The notes beneath the pieces are model-generated. The model searched no databases and was not told the DNA's origin. It saw only the letters and a list, made by a program, of their open reading frames with translations. From Streptomyces sp. VRA16 Mangrove soil (GTDB lineage Bacteria; Actinomycetota; Actinomycetes; Streptomycetales; Streptomycetaceae), in contig NZ_JAFVLN010000002.1 of NCBI RefSeq assembly GCF_017377775.1, positions 620,001 to 684,000 on the forward strand: DNA of 64,000 nucleotides. Direction: 5' to 3'. The position numbers were made by a program, and so were the translations under genes. Below are positions 1 through 9,127 of the stretch, piece by piece. Within the stretch, counting starts at the first letter, position 1, and each line of letters begins with the position of its first letter.

Positions 1-30
1 GACTACACCTGGTGCTTCACCAAGATCTGA
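1..30 (+). CDS. C-terminal end of an upstream gene (partial)
   Basis: Only nine codons and a TGA stop remain at the window edge, reading DYTWCFTKI. The frame ends just before a strong hairpin at 38-69, which fits the end of a real gene. Nothing can be said about its function. Confidence 0.4.
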   Translation, partial: DYTWCFTKI

Positions 31-37
31 CCGGGCG

Positions 38-69
38 CACCCGCGGCGGGTCGGCGACCGTCGCGGGTG
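38..69. terminator. Rho-independent-type hairpin
   Basis: Arms CACCCGCG (38-45) and CGCGGGTG (62-69) pair perfectly, and a nested GGTC/GACC stem lies in the loop. There is no U-tract, as is common in Streptomyces. It sits directly after the stop at 28-30. Confidence 0.5.
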
Positions 70-109
70 ACATCGGCACTTCCCCGGGCGGGTTGAGGAG
101 TACGGCACG

Positions 110-568
110 TTGGACGCGGCACTGATAGCGGTGCTCGGCACCCTGCTCGGGTCGGTCGTCACGCACTACTTCCAGGGGCGGGCGACCGTGCGCAGCGCGG
201 AGCTGGCGCGCGCCGAGCAGTTGCGGCAGGAGCGGATCTCCACCTACAGCGCGTTCGCGGGGGCGCTGCACGACTACCGGCGCAGCCAGAACGACCGCTG
301 GTTCCGGGCGCACGAGAACGCGCCGGACGCCGTCGTGGAGGCGTCCCGGTTCACCTCGTACGAGGGCCGGATCACCGCGCGCTCGGCGCTCACGCGCGTT
401 CAGCTCATCTGTGACGACCGGCGGATGCGCCAACTCGCCGAGGAGGCCTTCGAGTTCGTGAACTGTCTGCACGAGGCCACCGACGCGGCGGACCGTGACC
501 GGCGCTCCCGGCAGGCGAAGCAGGCTCTGGAAGCGTTCGTGACGGCGGCGGCCCCGACGGTGCGCTGA
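110..568 (+). CDS. Hypothetical protein with N-terminal membrane anchor
   Basis: This 152-residue protein starts at TTG with a GAGGAG ribosome site nine bases upstream. Residues 3-20 form one hydrophobic segment, suggesting an N-terminal membrane anchor. The rest is a charged, helix-prone domain rich in Arg and Glu, probably cytoplasmic and possibly coiled-coil around residues 27-50. Proteins of this shape are common in Streptomyces but have no assigned role. It is followed 43 bp later by a same-strand HAD-like gene, with no evidence that the two act together. Confidence 0.75.
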   Translation: MDAALIAVLGTLLGSVVTHYFQGRATVRSAELARAEQLRQERISTYSAFAGALHDYRRSQNDRWFRAHENAPDAVVEASRFTSYEGRITARSALTRVQLICDDRRMRQLAEEAFEFVNCLHEATDAADRDRRSRQAKQALEAFVTAAAPTVR

Positions 569-611
569 CGCGACGCGCGTAGGGAGGGTCTCGCGCGGGC
601 ACCTCTCCCCC

Positions 612-1154
612 ATGACGGACAAGCCGCTGCTGCTGCTCGACGTGGACGGCCCGCTCAATCCGTACGCCGACCGGTTCGCCCGGCTGCGCGGCTACCGCGC
701 GCACCGGCTGCACCCCAGCAACTGGACGGCGCGCCAGACGCCGGGCTCGCGCAGCCACCGGCGCGGGCTGCGCGTCGTGCTGCACCCCGGGCACGGGGCG
801 CTGCTGCGGGCGCTGCCCTACGAACTGGCCTGGGCGACGACCTGGATGCACGAGGCCAACGAGATGATCGCCCCGGCCGTCGGGCTGCCCCGGGACCTGC
901 CGGTCATCGAGTGGCCGCGGCTCTTCGCGGCCGACCCGGACGGCCTGTACTGGAAGACCCGGACGCTCGTGGAGTGGGCGGCGGGCCGCCCCTTCGCCTG
1001 GGTCGACGACATGCTGACCGAAGCCGACGTGGCGTACGTCGCCGAACGCCACGACGCGCCCGCGCTGTTGCTCACCGTCCATCCGCGACGCGGGCTGCGC
1101 GCACCGGACTTCGCGCGGTTGCGGGAGTGGGCCGAGGGGCTGCCGGTCGCGTAG
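612..1154 (+). CDS. HAD-like hypothetical protein
   Basis: The 180-residue product opens with LLLLDVDGPLNPY (residues 6-18), a DxD motif like the nucleophile/acid pair of haloacid dehalogenase hydrolases. A second acidic motif, FAWVDDM, near residue 134 fits HAD motif IV, which binds Mg2+. The protein lacks a clear cap domain. It probably dephosphorylates a small molecule, but the substrate cannot be inferred. The predicted location is cytoplasmic. Confidence 0.75.
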   Translation: MTDKPLLLLDVDGPLNPYADRFARLRGYRAHRLHPSNWTARQTPGSRSHRRGLRVVLHPGHGALLRALPYELAWATTWMHEANEMIAPAVGLPRDLPVIEWPRLFAADPDGLYWKTRTLVEWAAGRPFAWVDDMLTEADVAYVAERHDAPALLLTVHPRRGLRAPDFARLREWAEGLPVA

Positions 1155-1251
1155 CCCGGACGGTGCCGCCGAGCCGCGGCTGCGTAGTCTTCGTCACCCG
1201 GAGCGGCGTCCGCCGTCCGACGCGGCCCGGCACCTGACGAAGGCAGAGAAG

Positions 1252-1665
1252 ATGACCACGCAGCACCACCTTGTCGATCACGAGCTCATCGAGGCGGCGG
1301 CGCGGGTCGCGCGCACGCACTGCCGGGGAGACAACCACACCATGGCGGCCGCGGCCCGTGCCCGCGACGGCCGCATCGTCACCGCGGTGAACGCCTACCA
1401 CTTCACGGGAGGCCCCTGCGCCGAGCTGGTCGTCATCGGCGCGGCGGCCGGCCAGGGCGCCTACGAGCTGGACACGATCGTCGCCGTGGGCGACCGCGAC
1501 CGCGGGGTCGTGCCGCCGTGCGGGCGCTGCCGGCAGGTCCTGCTGGACTACTTCCCCGGCCTGAAGGTCATCGTCGGCCGGGACGAGCACGTGCGCGCCG
1601 TCCCGGTCGCCGACCTGCTGCCCGAGACGTATGTCTGGGCGGACCACCAGCTCGACGCCGGGTAG
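1252..1665 (+). CDS. Cytidine deaminase-like zinc enzyme
   Basis: This 137-residue protein has the cytidine/blasticidin-S deaminase signature. A CAE motif near residue 56 carries the zinc Cys and the catalytic Glu, and PCGRCRQ near residues 89-95 supplies two zinc Cys. The length matches homotetrameric cytidine deaminases (about 130 aa). Using Cys instead of His before Ala-Glu is typical of this class and of blasticidin deaminase. Substrates could be cytidine, deoxycytidine or a nucleoside antibiotic, and the sequence does not separate these. It converges on the SWIM gene with a 14-bp gap. Confidence 0.85.
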   Translation: MTTQHHLVDHELIEAAARVARTHCRGDNHTMAAAARARDGRIVTAVNAYHFTGGPCAELVVIGAAAGQGAYELDTIVAVGDRDRGVVPPCGRCRQVLLDYFPGLKVIVGRDEHVRAVPVADLLPETYVWADHQLDAG

Positions 1666-1679
1666 AGCGCGCCGCCCGG

Positions 1680-2966
1680 TCAGCGGCCGAGGAGGCGGTC
1701 GAGCGCCGACACCGGGTCGGGGGCCGGCTCGCCGCGGGGCCACCAGTCGTCGCGGCCCGGGTCGGACTCGTAGCCGTACCACAACCCGTCGCGGCCGAGC
1801 CGGAGTTGGAGCGACGGTGTGGACAGGCGGTTGCGGCGGGGGCGGAACTCGGGGTACCCGAAGGCGAGCAGGGCCGGGCGCGCCCGGTCGAACGGGCCGG
1901 CGGGCGGGTCCCACTCCTCCTCCAGGACCGAGAGCCCTTCGAGACCGCCCTGGCGCCAGGCGGCGACCGCGCGGGCCAGGTCGGACGGGGTGCGTCCGGT
2001 GCCGCGGGCGAGCGCGGCGTAGAGCGTACGGGTCGCGGCCGTCAGCCCGGAGCCGGGGTGGCCCGCGGCGACCCGGACGGCGTCCTGCCAGGGCGTCAGG
2101 CCGGCGATCGGGTCGCGGCCCGTGGTCAGCAGGGTGTGCGCGCGGGCGCCCGCCTCGGTGGCGAGCAGATCGAGGGCGAGCGGGTCGGGCCCCTGCGGAT
2201 GCTGGGGGTAGGAGGGCGGACGCTCCGGATACGCCGGGGCCGGGAACTCCGGGGGCAGCAGCGGGAGTCGGGCCCTGGACGTGTACAGATCGCGGGCCGG
2301 CACGGTGTCGAGCTCGGGGGCCGACGCCTCCGCCCGCTCGGCGGCCGTGTGCTCGGCGTTGCGCCGGGTCAGCTCGGTCAGCAGCTCCTGCTCGCCGCGG
2401 CCGCGCAGCAGGAACAGCACGAACGGGTCCTCGTCGACGAGCCGCGCCGACAGGTAGCAGAGCGCCGCCGCGTGCTTGCAGGGGTGGGCACGGTCCGGGC
2501 AGGTGCACTCGGGCGTCAGGTCGTCGACCGTGGGCAGCAGGTCGACGACGGCGGCCAGGGCGTGCGGCACGTCCTTGTCGAGCAGTGCGGCCATGTGGTC
2601 GGGGCGGGCCGCGGCGGCGCCGAGGAAACGGTCCCACGCCTCGTCGGAGAGGGTGCGCAGGCGCAGCTCGGCCCGGTAGGGGCGGGGCCGCGAGCCGTGC
2701 ACGTACGCGACCACGCGCCCCGGCGTCACGGTGATCGCGTCGACGTGCCCGCGGTCCGCGTACGTACGTCCCCGCGCGAGCCGCGCCGGGTCGAGAGCCG
2801 TGTCCTCCAGCGCGTCCACCCAGGCGTTCCCCCACCAGGTCAGAGCGGCGCCGCCGCTCTGCGCGCGCGGCGGCAACGGTGGAAAGGTCCGCCGCAGGTC
2901 GGTGTGCCGAGCCTGCGCCTGCTCACCGGCCCCGACCCGCCCAGGAACATGCACCCGCCTCACCAC
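1680..2966 (-). CDS. SWIM zinc-finger protein
   Basis: About 428 residues. A SWIM finger (CTCPDRAHPCKHAAALC, around residues 150-170) has the CxC...CxH pattern, and the flanking sequence resembles actinobacterial SWIM proteins that accompany SNF2 helicases. The chosen start is GTG at 2966, with GGAGG eight bases upstream and the conserved-looking RRTFPPLPPR segment about 25 residues in. The frame stays open further upstream to ATG 3206, so the start is uncertain. The 205 bp between this start and the helicase stop also hold a 71-codon frame in another register whose ATG overlaps the helicase stop. The gene is probably co-transcribed with the upstream helicase. SWIM domains bind DNA or protein, and the exact role is unknown. 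Confidence 0.8.
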   Translation of the reverse strand: MVRRVHVPGRVGAGEQAQARHTDLRRTFPPLPPRAQSGGAALTWWGNAWVDALEDTALDPARLARGRTYADRGHVDAITVTPGRVVAYVHGSRPRPYRAELRLRTLSDEAWDRFLGAAAARPDHMAALLDKDVPHALAAVVDLLPTVDDLTPECTCPDRAHPCKHAAALCYLSARLVDEDPFVLFLLRGRGEQELLTELTRRNAEHTAAERAEASAPELDTVPARDLYTSRARLPLLPPEFPAPAYPERPPSYPQHPQGPDPLALDLLATEAGARAHTLLTTGRDPIAGLTPWQDAVRVAAGHPGSGLTAATRTLYAALARGTGRTPSDLARAVAAWRQGGLEGLSVLEEEWDPPAGPFDRARPALLAFGYPEFRPRRNRLSTPSLQLRLGRDGLWYGYESDPGRDDWWPRGEPAPDPVSALDRLLGR

Positions 2967-3171
2967 CCGCAACACCTCCGCCTGGGACTGTCCGCCGCCC
3001 GCCACGGCCGCCTCGGGCAAGCCTCCGCCAGGGGCTTTCCCATCCCGCCTCGGGCAAGCCGCCGCGCCCCCGTCGCCGGGCAGGCGCTCCCGCGGGCATC
3101 CGCCGACGGCCGCGCCGCGCCGGCCCACGCCCCGGTCGCACCGAGAACCCCGGTCACACCGCGTACTCCGG

Positions 3172-6036
3172 TCATGCCGACCCCCTCCGCAACGACACCA
3201 GGTCACTCAGCTCCCGGTCCGTGAGCTCGGTGAGCGCCGCCTCTCCGGACCCGAGCACCGCATCGGCCAACGCCCGCTTCGACGCCAGCAGTTCGGCGAT
3301 CCGGTCCTCCACCGTCCCCTCGGTGATCAGCCGGTGCACCTGCACGGGCTGCGTCTGCCCGATCCGGTACGCCCGGTCGGTGGCCTGCTCCTCCACGGCC
3401 GGGTTCCACCACCGGTCGAAGTGGACGACATGCCCCGCGCGCGTGAGGTTGAGCCCGGTCCCGGCCGCCTTCAACGACAGCAGGAACACCGGCACGTCCC
3501 CGGACTGGAACCGGTCCACCATGCGCTCGCGCTCGGCGACCGGCGTCCCGCCGTGCAGCAGCTGGCTCGGAATGCCCCGGGTGGTCAGATGCGTGGAGAG
3601 GAGCTGCGCCATGGCCACGTACTGCGTGAAGACGAGCACCGATCCCCCGGATCCGCCCTCGGCGAGGATCGTGTCCAACAGCTCGTCGAGCAGCGCGAGT
3701 TTCCCGGAGCGCCCGACGAGCCGGGGCCGCGACTGCTCGCTCTCCTTCAGGTACTGCGCCGGGTGGTTGCACACCTGCTTGAGGGAGGTCAGCAGCTTCA
3801 TGATGAGACCGCGCCGCCCGATCCCCTCGGCGGCCTCGATCTGGGCCATGGACTCGCGCACCACGGCCTCGTAGAGCGACGCCTGCTCGCGCGTGAGCGG
3901 CGCGGGATGGTCCGACTCGGTCTTCGGCGGCAGCTCGGGCACGATCCCGGGGTCCGACTTCTTGCGGCGCAGGATGAAGGGGCGCACGAGCCGCGAGAGC
4001 CGCTCGATCGCCTCGGGGTTCTCCAGCGGCCCTTCGCCCTCCACCGCGCGCGCGTGCCGCGCCCGGAACGCCTTGAGCGGGCCGAGCAGCCCCGGCGTCG
4101 TCCAGTCGAGCAGCGCCCACAGCTCGGACAGATTGTTCTCCACGGGCGTGCCCGTGAGGGCCACGCGCGCGGGGGCCTCGATCATGCGCAGGGCCTTGGC
4201 CGTCGCCGCGTTGGGGTTCTTGACGTGCTGTGCCTCGTCGGCGACGACCATGCCCCAGTCGTGCCCGGCGAGCTCGGCGGCGCGGCTGCGCAGGGTGCCG
4301 TACGTGGTGAGGACGAAGCCGCCGGTGCCGTCACCGAGGGTGCGGTCGCTGCCGTGGAAGCGGCGCACGGGCACCCCGGGGGCGAACTTCTCGATCTCCC
4401 GCTGCCAGTTGCCGAGCAGCGAGGCGGGGCAGACGACGAGGGTGGGCTGCGGCCGGTCGCGGCGCAGGTGCAGCGCGATGAGGGTGACGGTCTTGCCGAG
4501 GCCCATGTCGTCGGCGAGGCAGCCGCCGAGGCCCAGGGAGGTCATCAGGTCGAGCCAGGCCAGGCCCCGCAGCTGGTAGTCGCGCAGGGTGGCGCGCAGG
4601 CCCGCGGGAGGCTCCACGGTGTCGATGCCCCGGGTGAGCCGGTCGCGCAGTTCGGCGAGGCGGCCCGTGGGCACGGCCGCGACCCGCTCGCCGTCCACCT
4701 CGGCCTCGCCGGTGAGCGCCACCGCGAGCGCGTCGACGGGCTGGAGCAGTCCCAGCTCCCGCTTACGGGCCTTGCGGACGAGGTCGGGGTCGACGACCAC
4801 CCACTGGTCACGCAACCGCACGACCGCCCGGTGCGACTCGGCGAGCCGGTCCATCTCGCGCTCGGTGAGCGGGTCGCCGTCCAGCGCCAACTGCCAGTTG
4901 AACGCCATCAGTTCGTCGGCGTCGAAGAACGTCGTACCGTCGGTGGCCGAGCCGGGCGCGGCCTGGGCGCGCACCACGGCGGTCGCGGTGAGCGAGCGGG
5001 CCAGCTCGCGCGGCCAGTGCAGGGTGACCCCGGCCTTGGCGAGCCGCGCGGCGCCGGGCCCGAGCAGATCGATCAGCTCGCTCTCGGCGAGGGCGAGGAC
5101 GTCCGGGACGTCCTGCTCCAGGAGCCGCCCGAGCGGCGGCCAGGCAGCAGCGGCGCGGCGCACCGCGAGGACGGCGTCGATCCGGGCGCGCGGCCCGAAG
5201 TGGTCGTCGGCGTCACCGGCCCACAGGTGGGCCGCGTCGACCACGCGCGTGGGGTCGGCGAGGCTGTGCACCTGCACGATGGCGGTCCCGGCGCGGCGCG
5301 CCCCGGGCCCCGCCTCGCCCTCGTCGGCCGGGTCGTTCGGGTCGTCCCCGTCGAACAGTTCCTGGCTCGACAGGTCGAGTCGGAGGGAGATCTTCACGCC
5401 CGCGTCGAGCCCGGCGGCCGCCTCCACCGCCCAGGGCCTGGCCTGCGGGAGGTGCTGGGGCGCGGCGGCGGCGAAGGGGGCGCCGGCCGCGTGGGCCGCC
5501 GCCGGGGTGCGCGGCAGCGCGTCGGCCACGGCGTCGAGGAACGCCCGCACCAGGGCCAGCGGCTCGGGCACCTGGACGGGCCTGCGGCCGGCCACGGGGA
5601 CCGCGAATCCTTCGGGCGGCAGTGCGGCGGCGACGGCCCTGATCTGCGCGACGTCGTCCTCGTCGAGCGGGCCCGCGCGCCAGGCGTCGTGGTCGGACGC
5701 GGTGAGTCCGGGCAGCAGCCGGCCGCGCGCGACGAGGTGCAGGGCGTGCGCGGCGGCCGCGCCCCAGGCCGCGGCGGCGGGGTGCGCGCTCCGGGTGCGG
5801 CGGGCCCGGACCAGCAGCGGCAGCGCGTCGACGACGGGCAGCACGAGCGCGGGGACCTTGCGGCTGCGCACTCCGGTGCCGTGCGGGCGGACCACGCTGA
5901 TCTCCGCGTCGGCGCCCGGCAGCCCCACCGTGTCGTCCGGCGACCAGAACGCGACCCGGCCCTCGCGCGGCAGCGGCGCGGGCAGGAAGACAGCGGCGGC
6001 ACCGAGCACGGCGCCCGACAGCTCCGGCACGACCAC
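3172..6036 (-). CDS. SNF2-family DEAD/DEAH helicase-like ATPase
   Basis: About 954 residues, the usual size for bacterial SNF2/RapA-like helicases with a long N-terminal domain. Walker A is DDMGLGKT near residue 512, the Walker B box is ADEAQ near 599, and LTGTPVEN (motif III) follows. The C-terminal lobe has VFTQY near 803 and a motif VI-type AYRIGQTQPVQVHR near 893. It should be an ATP-dependent DNA or nucleoprotein translocase. GTG 6036 was chosen because GAGAGGGG lies eight bases upstream; the frame is open further to 6261 but low in coding character. The SWIM gene follows on the same strand, a pairing that recurs in actinobacteria. Confidence 0.9.
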   Translation of the reverse strand: MVVPELSGAVLGAAAVFLPAPLPREGRVAFWSPDDTVGLPGADAEISVVRPHGTGVRSRKVPALVLPVVDALPLLVRARRTRSAHPAAAAWGAAAAHALHLVARGRLLPGLTASDHDAWRAGPLDEDDVAQIRAVAAALPPEGFAVPVAGRRPVQVPEPLALVRAFLDAVADALPRTPAAAHAAGAPFAAAAPQHLPQARPWAVEAAAGLDAGVKISLRLDLSSQELFDGDDPNDPADEGEAGPGARRAGTAIVQVHSLADPTRVVDAAHLWAGDADDHFGPRARIDAVLAVRRAAAAWPPLGRLLEQDVPDVLALAESELIDLLGPGAARLAKAGVTLHWPRELARSLTATAVVRAQAAPGSATDGTTFFDADELMAFNWQLALDGDPLTEREMDRLAESHRAVVRLRDQWVVVDPDLVRKARKRELGLLQPVDALAVALTGEAEVDGERVAAVPTGRLAELRDRLTRGIDTVEPPAGLRATLRDYQLRGLAWLDLMTSLGLGGCLADDMGLGKTVTLIALHLRRDRPQPTLVVCPASLLGNWQREIEKFAPGVPVRRFHGSDRTLGDGTGGFVLTTYGTLRSRAAELAGHDWGMVVADEAQHVKNPNAATAKALRMIEAPARVALTGTPVENNLSELWALLDWTTPGLLGPLKAFRARHARAVEGEGPLENPEAIERLSRLVRPFILRRKKSDPGIVPELPPKTESDHPAPLTREQASLYEAVVRESMAQIEAAEGIGRRGLIMKLLTSLKQVCNHPAQYLKESEQSRPRLVGRSGKLALLDELLDTILAEGGSGGSVLVFTQYVAMAQLLSTHLTTRGIPSQLLHGGTPVAERERMVDRFQSGDVPVFLLSLKAAGTGLNLTRAGHVVHFDRWWNPAVEEQATDRAYRIGQTQPVQVHRLITEGTVEDRIAELLASKRALADAVLGSGEAALTELTDRELSDLVSLRRGSA

Positions 6037-6306
6037 GCCCACCACCCCTCTCTGCCCTGACGCTGTTCTGTGTCCGCCGTATCGACCGTGTCCGGTCACG
6101 GCTTCGCCGCCCGCTGCGACGTCTACGACCTTAAAGGCCGGGTCTGACAATCCATGATCTGCGGCATGTCCCACGGGCTCCGCGGACCCTGTGAACCCGC
6201 GGGATCCACCGACCCGGACCACCGGTCTTCGAGGGGTACGCGTGTACGGTTCCATCGACAATGTTCACGGACCGTATCGAACCCTGACAGAACGGGGGCG
6301 CACGCC

Positions 6307-6909
6307 TTGGGTGACCTGCTCCTTGTCCGGCACGGCGAGACCGCCTGGGCGCTGACCGGCCAGCACACCGGCCTCACCGACATCCCGCTGACCGAGAACG
6401 GCCGGGAGGAGGCACGGCGGGTCGCGCCGCTCGTCAACAGCTATCACGTGGGCGCCGTCTTCGTCAGTCCGCTGCAGCGGGCCCGCGAGACCGCCGAGCT
6501 GGCGGGCCTCACCCGGACCGTCGTCGACCCCGACCTGCTGGAATGGGACTACGGAGCCTATGAGGGCGTGACCACGCTGGAGATCCAGCGCACCCGGCCC
6601 GACTGGTACCTGTTCGACGACGGGGTGCCGCCCGGCCCGCCGGAGCATCCCGGTGAGACGCCGGAGCAGGTGGGGGCGCGGGCGGACCGGATGCTGTCCA
6701 AGGTGGACGCGGCGCTCGCCAACAACGAGGGCAGCGTCGTGCTCGTCTCGCACGGCCACTTCCTGCGGGTGCTGACCGCGCGCCGGCTCGGGCTGCCGCC
6801 GTCGGGCGGCTCCCACTTCCTGCTGGCGACGGGCACGGTGAGCCGGCTGACCATGGAGCACGGCCGCCCGGTCGTCTCGGGCTGGAACCTGCGGCCCCCG
6901 GCCCGCTGA
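6307..6909 (+). CDS. Histidine phosphatase (phosphoglycerate-mutase-like)
   Basis: This 200-residue protein starts at TTG after a GGGGG ribosome site. The catalytic LVRHGETAW motif is at residues 6-14, where His accepts the phosphate. SPLQRARETA lies near 60 and VSHGHFLRVL near 148 carries the second catalytic His. This is the branch-1 histidine phosphatase fold. Members include phosphoglycerate mutases, sugar-phosphate phosphatases and cobalamin-pathway phosphatases. No neighbouring pathway genes fix the substrate. The protein is cytoplasmic. Confidence 0.88.
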   Translation: MGDLLLVRHGETAWALTGQHTGLTDIPLTENGREEARRVAPLVNSYHVGAVFVSPLQRARETAELAGLTRTVVDPDLLEWDYGAYEGVTTLEIQRTRPDWYLFDDGVPPGPPEHPGETPEQVGARADRMLSKVDAALANNEGSVVLVSHGHFLRVLTARRLGLPPSGGSHFLLATGTVSRLTMEHGRPVVSGWNLRPPAR

Positions 6910-6990
6910 CCCGGCCGTTGTCAGACCCGTCGGGCACCATCGTGAACGGAGCGCCCGACGGCAGGCGCTCCGTGGACGAGGGGGTGCGCC

Positions 6991-7620
6991 ATGACCAGAC
7001 CGCCGACCGCCGCGCAGTTGCGCGTCATCGAGGCCGCGGAGCCGGAGACGGGCCGGATCACCGGCACCGACGCGCAGCTCACGCGTCTCGTCGCGCTGCG
7101 GCTCGCGTTCCGGCACCCGCGTCCGCCGCACGACCACTTCCTCACCCCTGCGGGCCACCGGATCCGCGAGGCGGCCCGGTCCCCGGAGCCCGAGCCGGAG
7201 CCCGCCCCCGCCCCGTCGTCCGGCGGGGTCTTCACGGCGCGCCTCGGCGGTGAACCGGACGCCGTCGCCACGCCCGCGCGGGCGCGCGAGGTGCGTACGG
7301 CCTGGCAGGGCCTCCTGGAGATACGCCGGATGACCCATCCGGACGGTGCGACGGACCGGCCGTGTGCGTGGGAGCGCGGCCGCCTCACGCACTCGGCGGC
7401 GCTGGCCCTGGAGGCGGCGGGTTGCGCACCGGCGACCGGCACGGCGCCCGGCTACCGGGTGGCGGAGACGCCGCAGCCCGAGGCGGTGGCCGTCCGGCAC
7501 CCCGATCCCGCCGCCCTCGCGGCCTGCGCGAGCGCCCTGGAGGAAGCGGGCTGGCAGGTCAGTGAGCACACCGAGGCGCGCGGCGGCCGCTGGCTGCTGG
7601 CCTCGCCGAGACGTACGTGA
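6991..7620 (+). CDS. Hypothetical protein
   Basis: A 209-residue protein with no recognised family. The N-terminal third (residues 8-60) resembles a small winged-helix-like fold with alternating Leu/Arg helices. A Pro/Glu-rich linker (EPEPEPAPAP) near residue 67 separates it from a C-terminal domain ending in a strand-helix-strand pattern. No signal peptide or membrane segment is visible. It is flanked by unrelated enzymes. Confidence 0.6.
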   Translation: MTRPPTAAQLRVIEAAEPETGRITGTDAQLTRLVALRLAFRHPRPPHDHFLTPAGHRIREAARSPEPEPEPAPAPSSGGVFTARLGGEPDAVATPARAREVRTAWQGLLEIRRMTHPDGATDRPCAWERGRLTHSAALALEAAGCAPATGTAPGYRVAETPQPEAVAVRHPDPAALAACASALEEAGWQVSEHTEARGGRWLLASPRRT

Positions 7621-7737
7621 CCGGCGCGACCGGACCGGAATGCCCGGCCGCGCCACCCTGTTGCACCCCGTGGAGCCGTCTGAGCAAGCGCTCGGTCGGC
7701 GCCGGCCGGAGTCATTCATCGCGTCGAAAGGAACGTC

Positions 7738-8160
7738 GTGGCAGAGCCGTTTTCCGTCCGGGTCGAGGTCCGCGGGTACGAGACCGACTCGCAGGGGCAC
7801 CTCAATCAGGCGGTGTATCTGCAGTACGCGGAGCACGCCCGCTGGGCGCTGCTGCGGCACGGCGGGATCGAGCAGCGCGATCTGATCCGGCGCGGCGTGG
7901 GTCCTGTCGTCCTGGAGACGAACATCCGCTATCTGCGCGAGCTGCGCGCCGGTGACGAGGTGGACGTGGAGTGCGTCTTCGAGTGGGGCGAGGGCAAGAC
8001 GTTCCGGGTGCGCCAGGCGCTCACCAGGGCGGACGGCACCCTGTCGGCCGAACTGACCTCGGTGGGCGGCATGTTGGACCTCACGGCGCGCAAGCTGGTG
8101 CCGGACCCGAGGGAGATCTTCGAGGAACTGTCCTCGGACCCGGCGGCCTTCGGCCTGTAG
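7738..8160 (+). CDS. Acyl-CoA thioesterase (hotdog fold)
   Basis: The 140-residue length and the motif TDSQGHLNQAVYLQYAEHARW (residues 16-36) match 4-hydroxybenzoyl-CoA thioesterase/YbgC-like hotdog enzymes. The Asp and the following GHLNQ segment correspond to the active-site loop of this class. It should hydrolyse an acyl-CoA thioester in the cytoplasm. The acyl specificity cannot be read from sequence. GTG is the start. Confidence 0.88.
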   Translation: MAEPFSVRVEVRGYETDSQGHLNQAVYLQYAEHARWALLRHGGIEQRDLIRRGVGPVVLETNIRYLRELRAGDEVDVECVFEWGEGKTFRVRQALTRADGTLSAELTSVGGMLDLTARKLVPDPREIFEELSSDPAAFGL

Positions 8161-8179
8161 CCCGTCCTGCGGCCGAGCC

Positions 8180-9031
8180 CTAGACGAACGCCTCCTTGTG
8201 GTCGCGGGCCCACTCCTCGAAGGTCCGCGGCGGGCGTCCGACGACCCGCTCGACGTCGTCGGTGACCACGGCGTTGTGCCCGTCCCTGACGTAGGCGAGA
8301 CCTTCGAGGATGCCGTCGAGGCCCTGTTCGGGGATCCCGAAGGACACCAGCATCGCGCGCTTGTCCGCCTCGTTGAGCGCGGCCGCCTCGATGTCGCGGC
8401 CGAGGACCCGGCCGAGGGCCACCGCCATCTGCGGGACCGAGAGCGCCTCGGGTCCCGTCGGGGTGTACGTCCGCCCCTGGTGGCCCTCGCCGAGCAGCGC
8501 CTCGACGGCGACGGCCGCGATGTCCGCGGGGTCGACGACGCCCTGGGCGCCGCCGTCGTACTGGTCGGGCACGGGCCGACCCGCCCTGACCTCGCCGGCC
8601 CACCACAGGAAGTTCGAGGCGAACATGGTGGGCCGCAGGATCGTCCACTCCAACGGCCCGTCGCGCAAAGCCTGTTCGCCGGGGACGTGCCACTGGCTGA
8701 AGGTGCCGCTCGCCGGGTCACCCGTTCCGATGGCGGAGAGCTTGACCGCGCGCCGCACGCCCGCCGTCACGGCCGCGTCGTACAGGGCCCGGTCGTGGAC
8801 GCCGGGGCCCGCGGCGCCCGGGGTGTTGACCATGAACACGGCGTCGGCGCCGGTCAGGGCGGCGGCGAGGGATTCCGGGTCGCCGTAGTCGCCGCGCACC
8901 ACCTCCGTGTGCGGCCCGGACCGGGCGCGGGCCGGGTCGCGGGTCAGGGCCCGGTGGGGGACACCGCGCCCGGCGAGGAGACGGACGACTTCACTGCCGA
9001 TGGTGCCCGTGGCACCGCTGATGAGGATCAT
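8180..9031 (-). CDS. NmrA-like NAD(P)-binding protein
   Basis: 283 residues. The protein begins MILISGATGTIGSEVVR, giving the GxxGxxG dinucleotide-binding turn of atypical short-chain dehydrogenases. The body matches NmrA/TMR-type quinone reductases or redox-sensing proteins, which often lack the SDR Tyr-Lys pair. It is divergent from an AraC regulator with a 96-bp intergenic region, so the AraC protein probably controls it. A redox or electrophile response is likely but not shown. Confidence 0.88.
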   Translation of the reverse strand: MILISGATGTIGSEVVRLLAGRGVPHRALTRDPARARSGPHTEVVRGDYGDPESLAAALTGADAVFMVNTPGAAGPGVHDRALYDAAVTAGVRRAVKLSAIGTGDPASGTFSQWHVPGEQALRDGPLEWTILRPTMFASNFLWWAGEVRAGRPVPDQYDGGAQGVVDPADIAAVAVEALLGEGHQGRTYTPTGPEALSVPQMAVALGRVLGRDIEAAALNEADKRAMLVSFGIPEQGLDGILEGLAYVRDGHNAVVTDDVERVVGRPPRTFEEWARDHKEAFV

Positions 9032-9127
9032 GTCTTCCACGGTGTGTCCCGCGCCGGTCCGTCGGATAGGAAATTCCGGCACGCTTTCGCCGCCCCGCGC
9101 GGCGCCCGCACTGGTTACGGTGGTGCG

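Noticed and set aside
2731..6060. Very long open frame on the plus strand opposite the SNF2 helicase gene
   Set aside because: High-GC DNA leaves the antisense frame open. The minus-strand frame has full helicase motifs, so the plus-strand one is a shadow.
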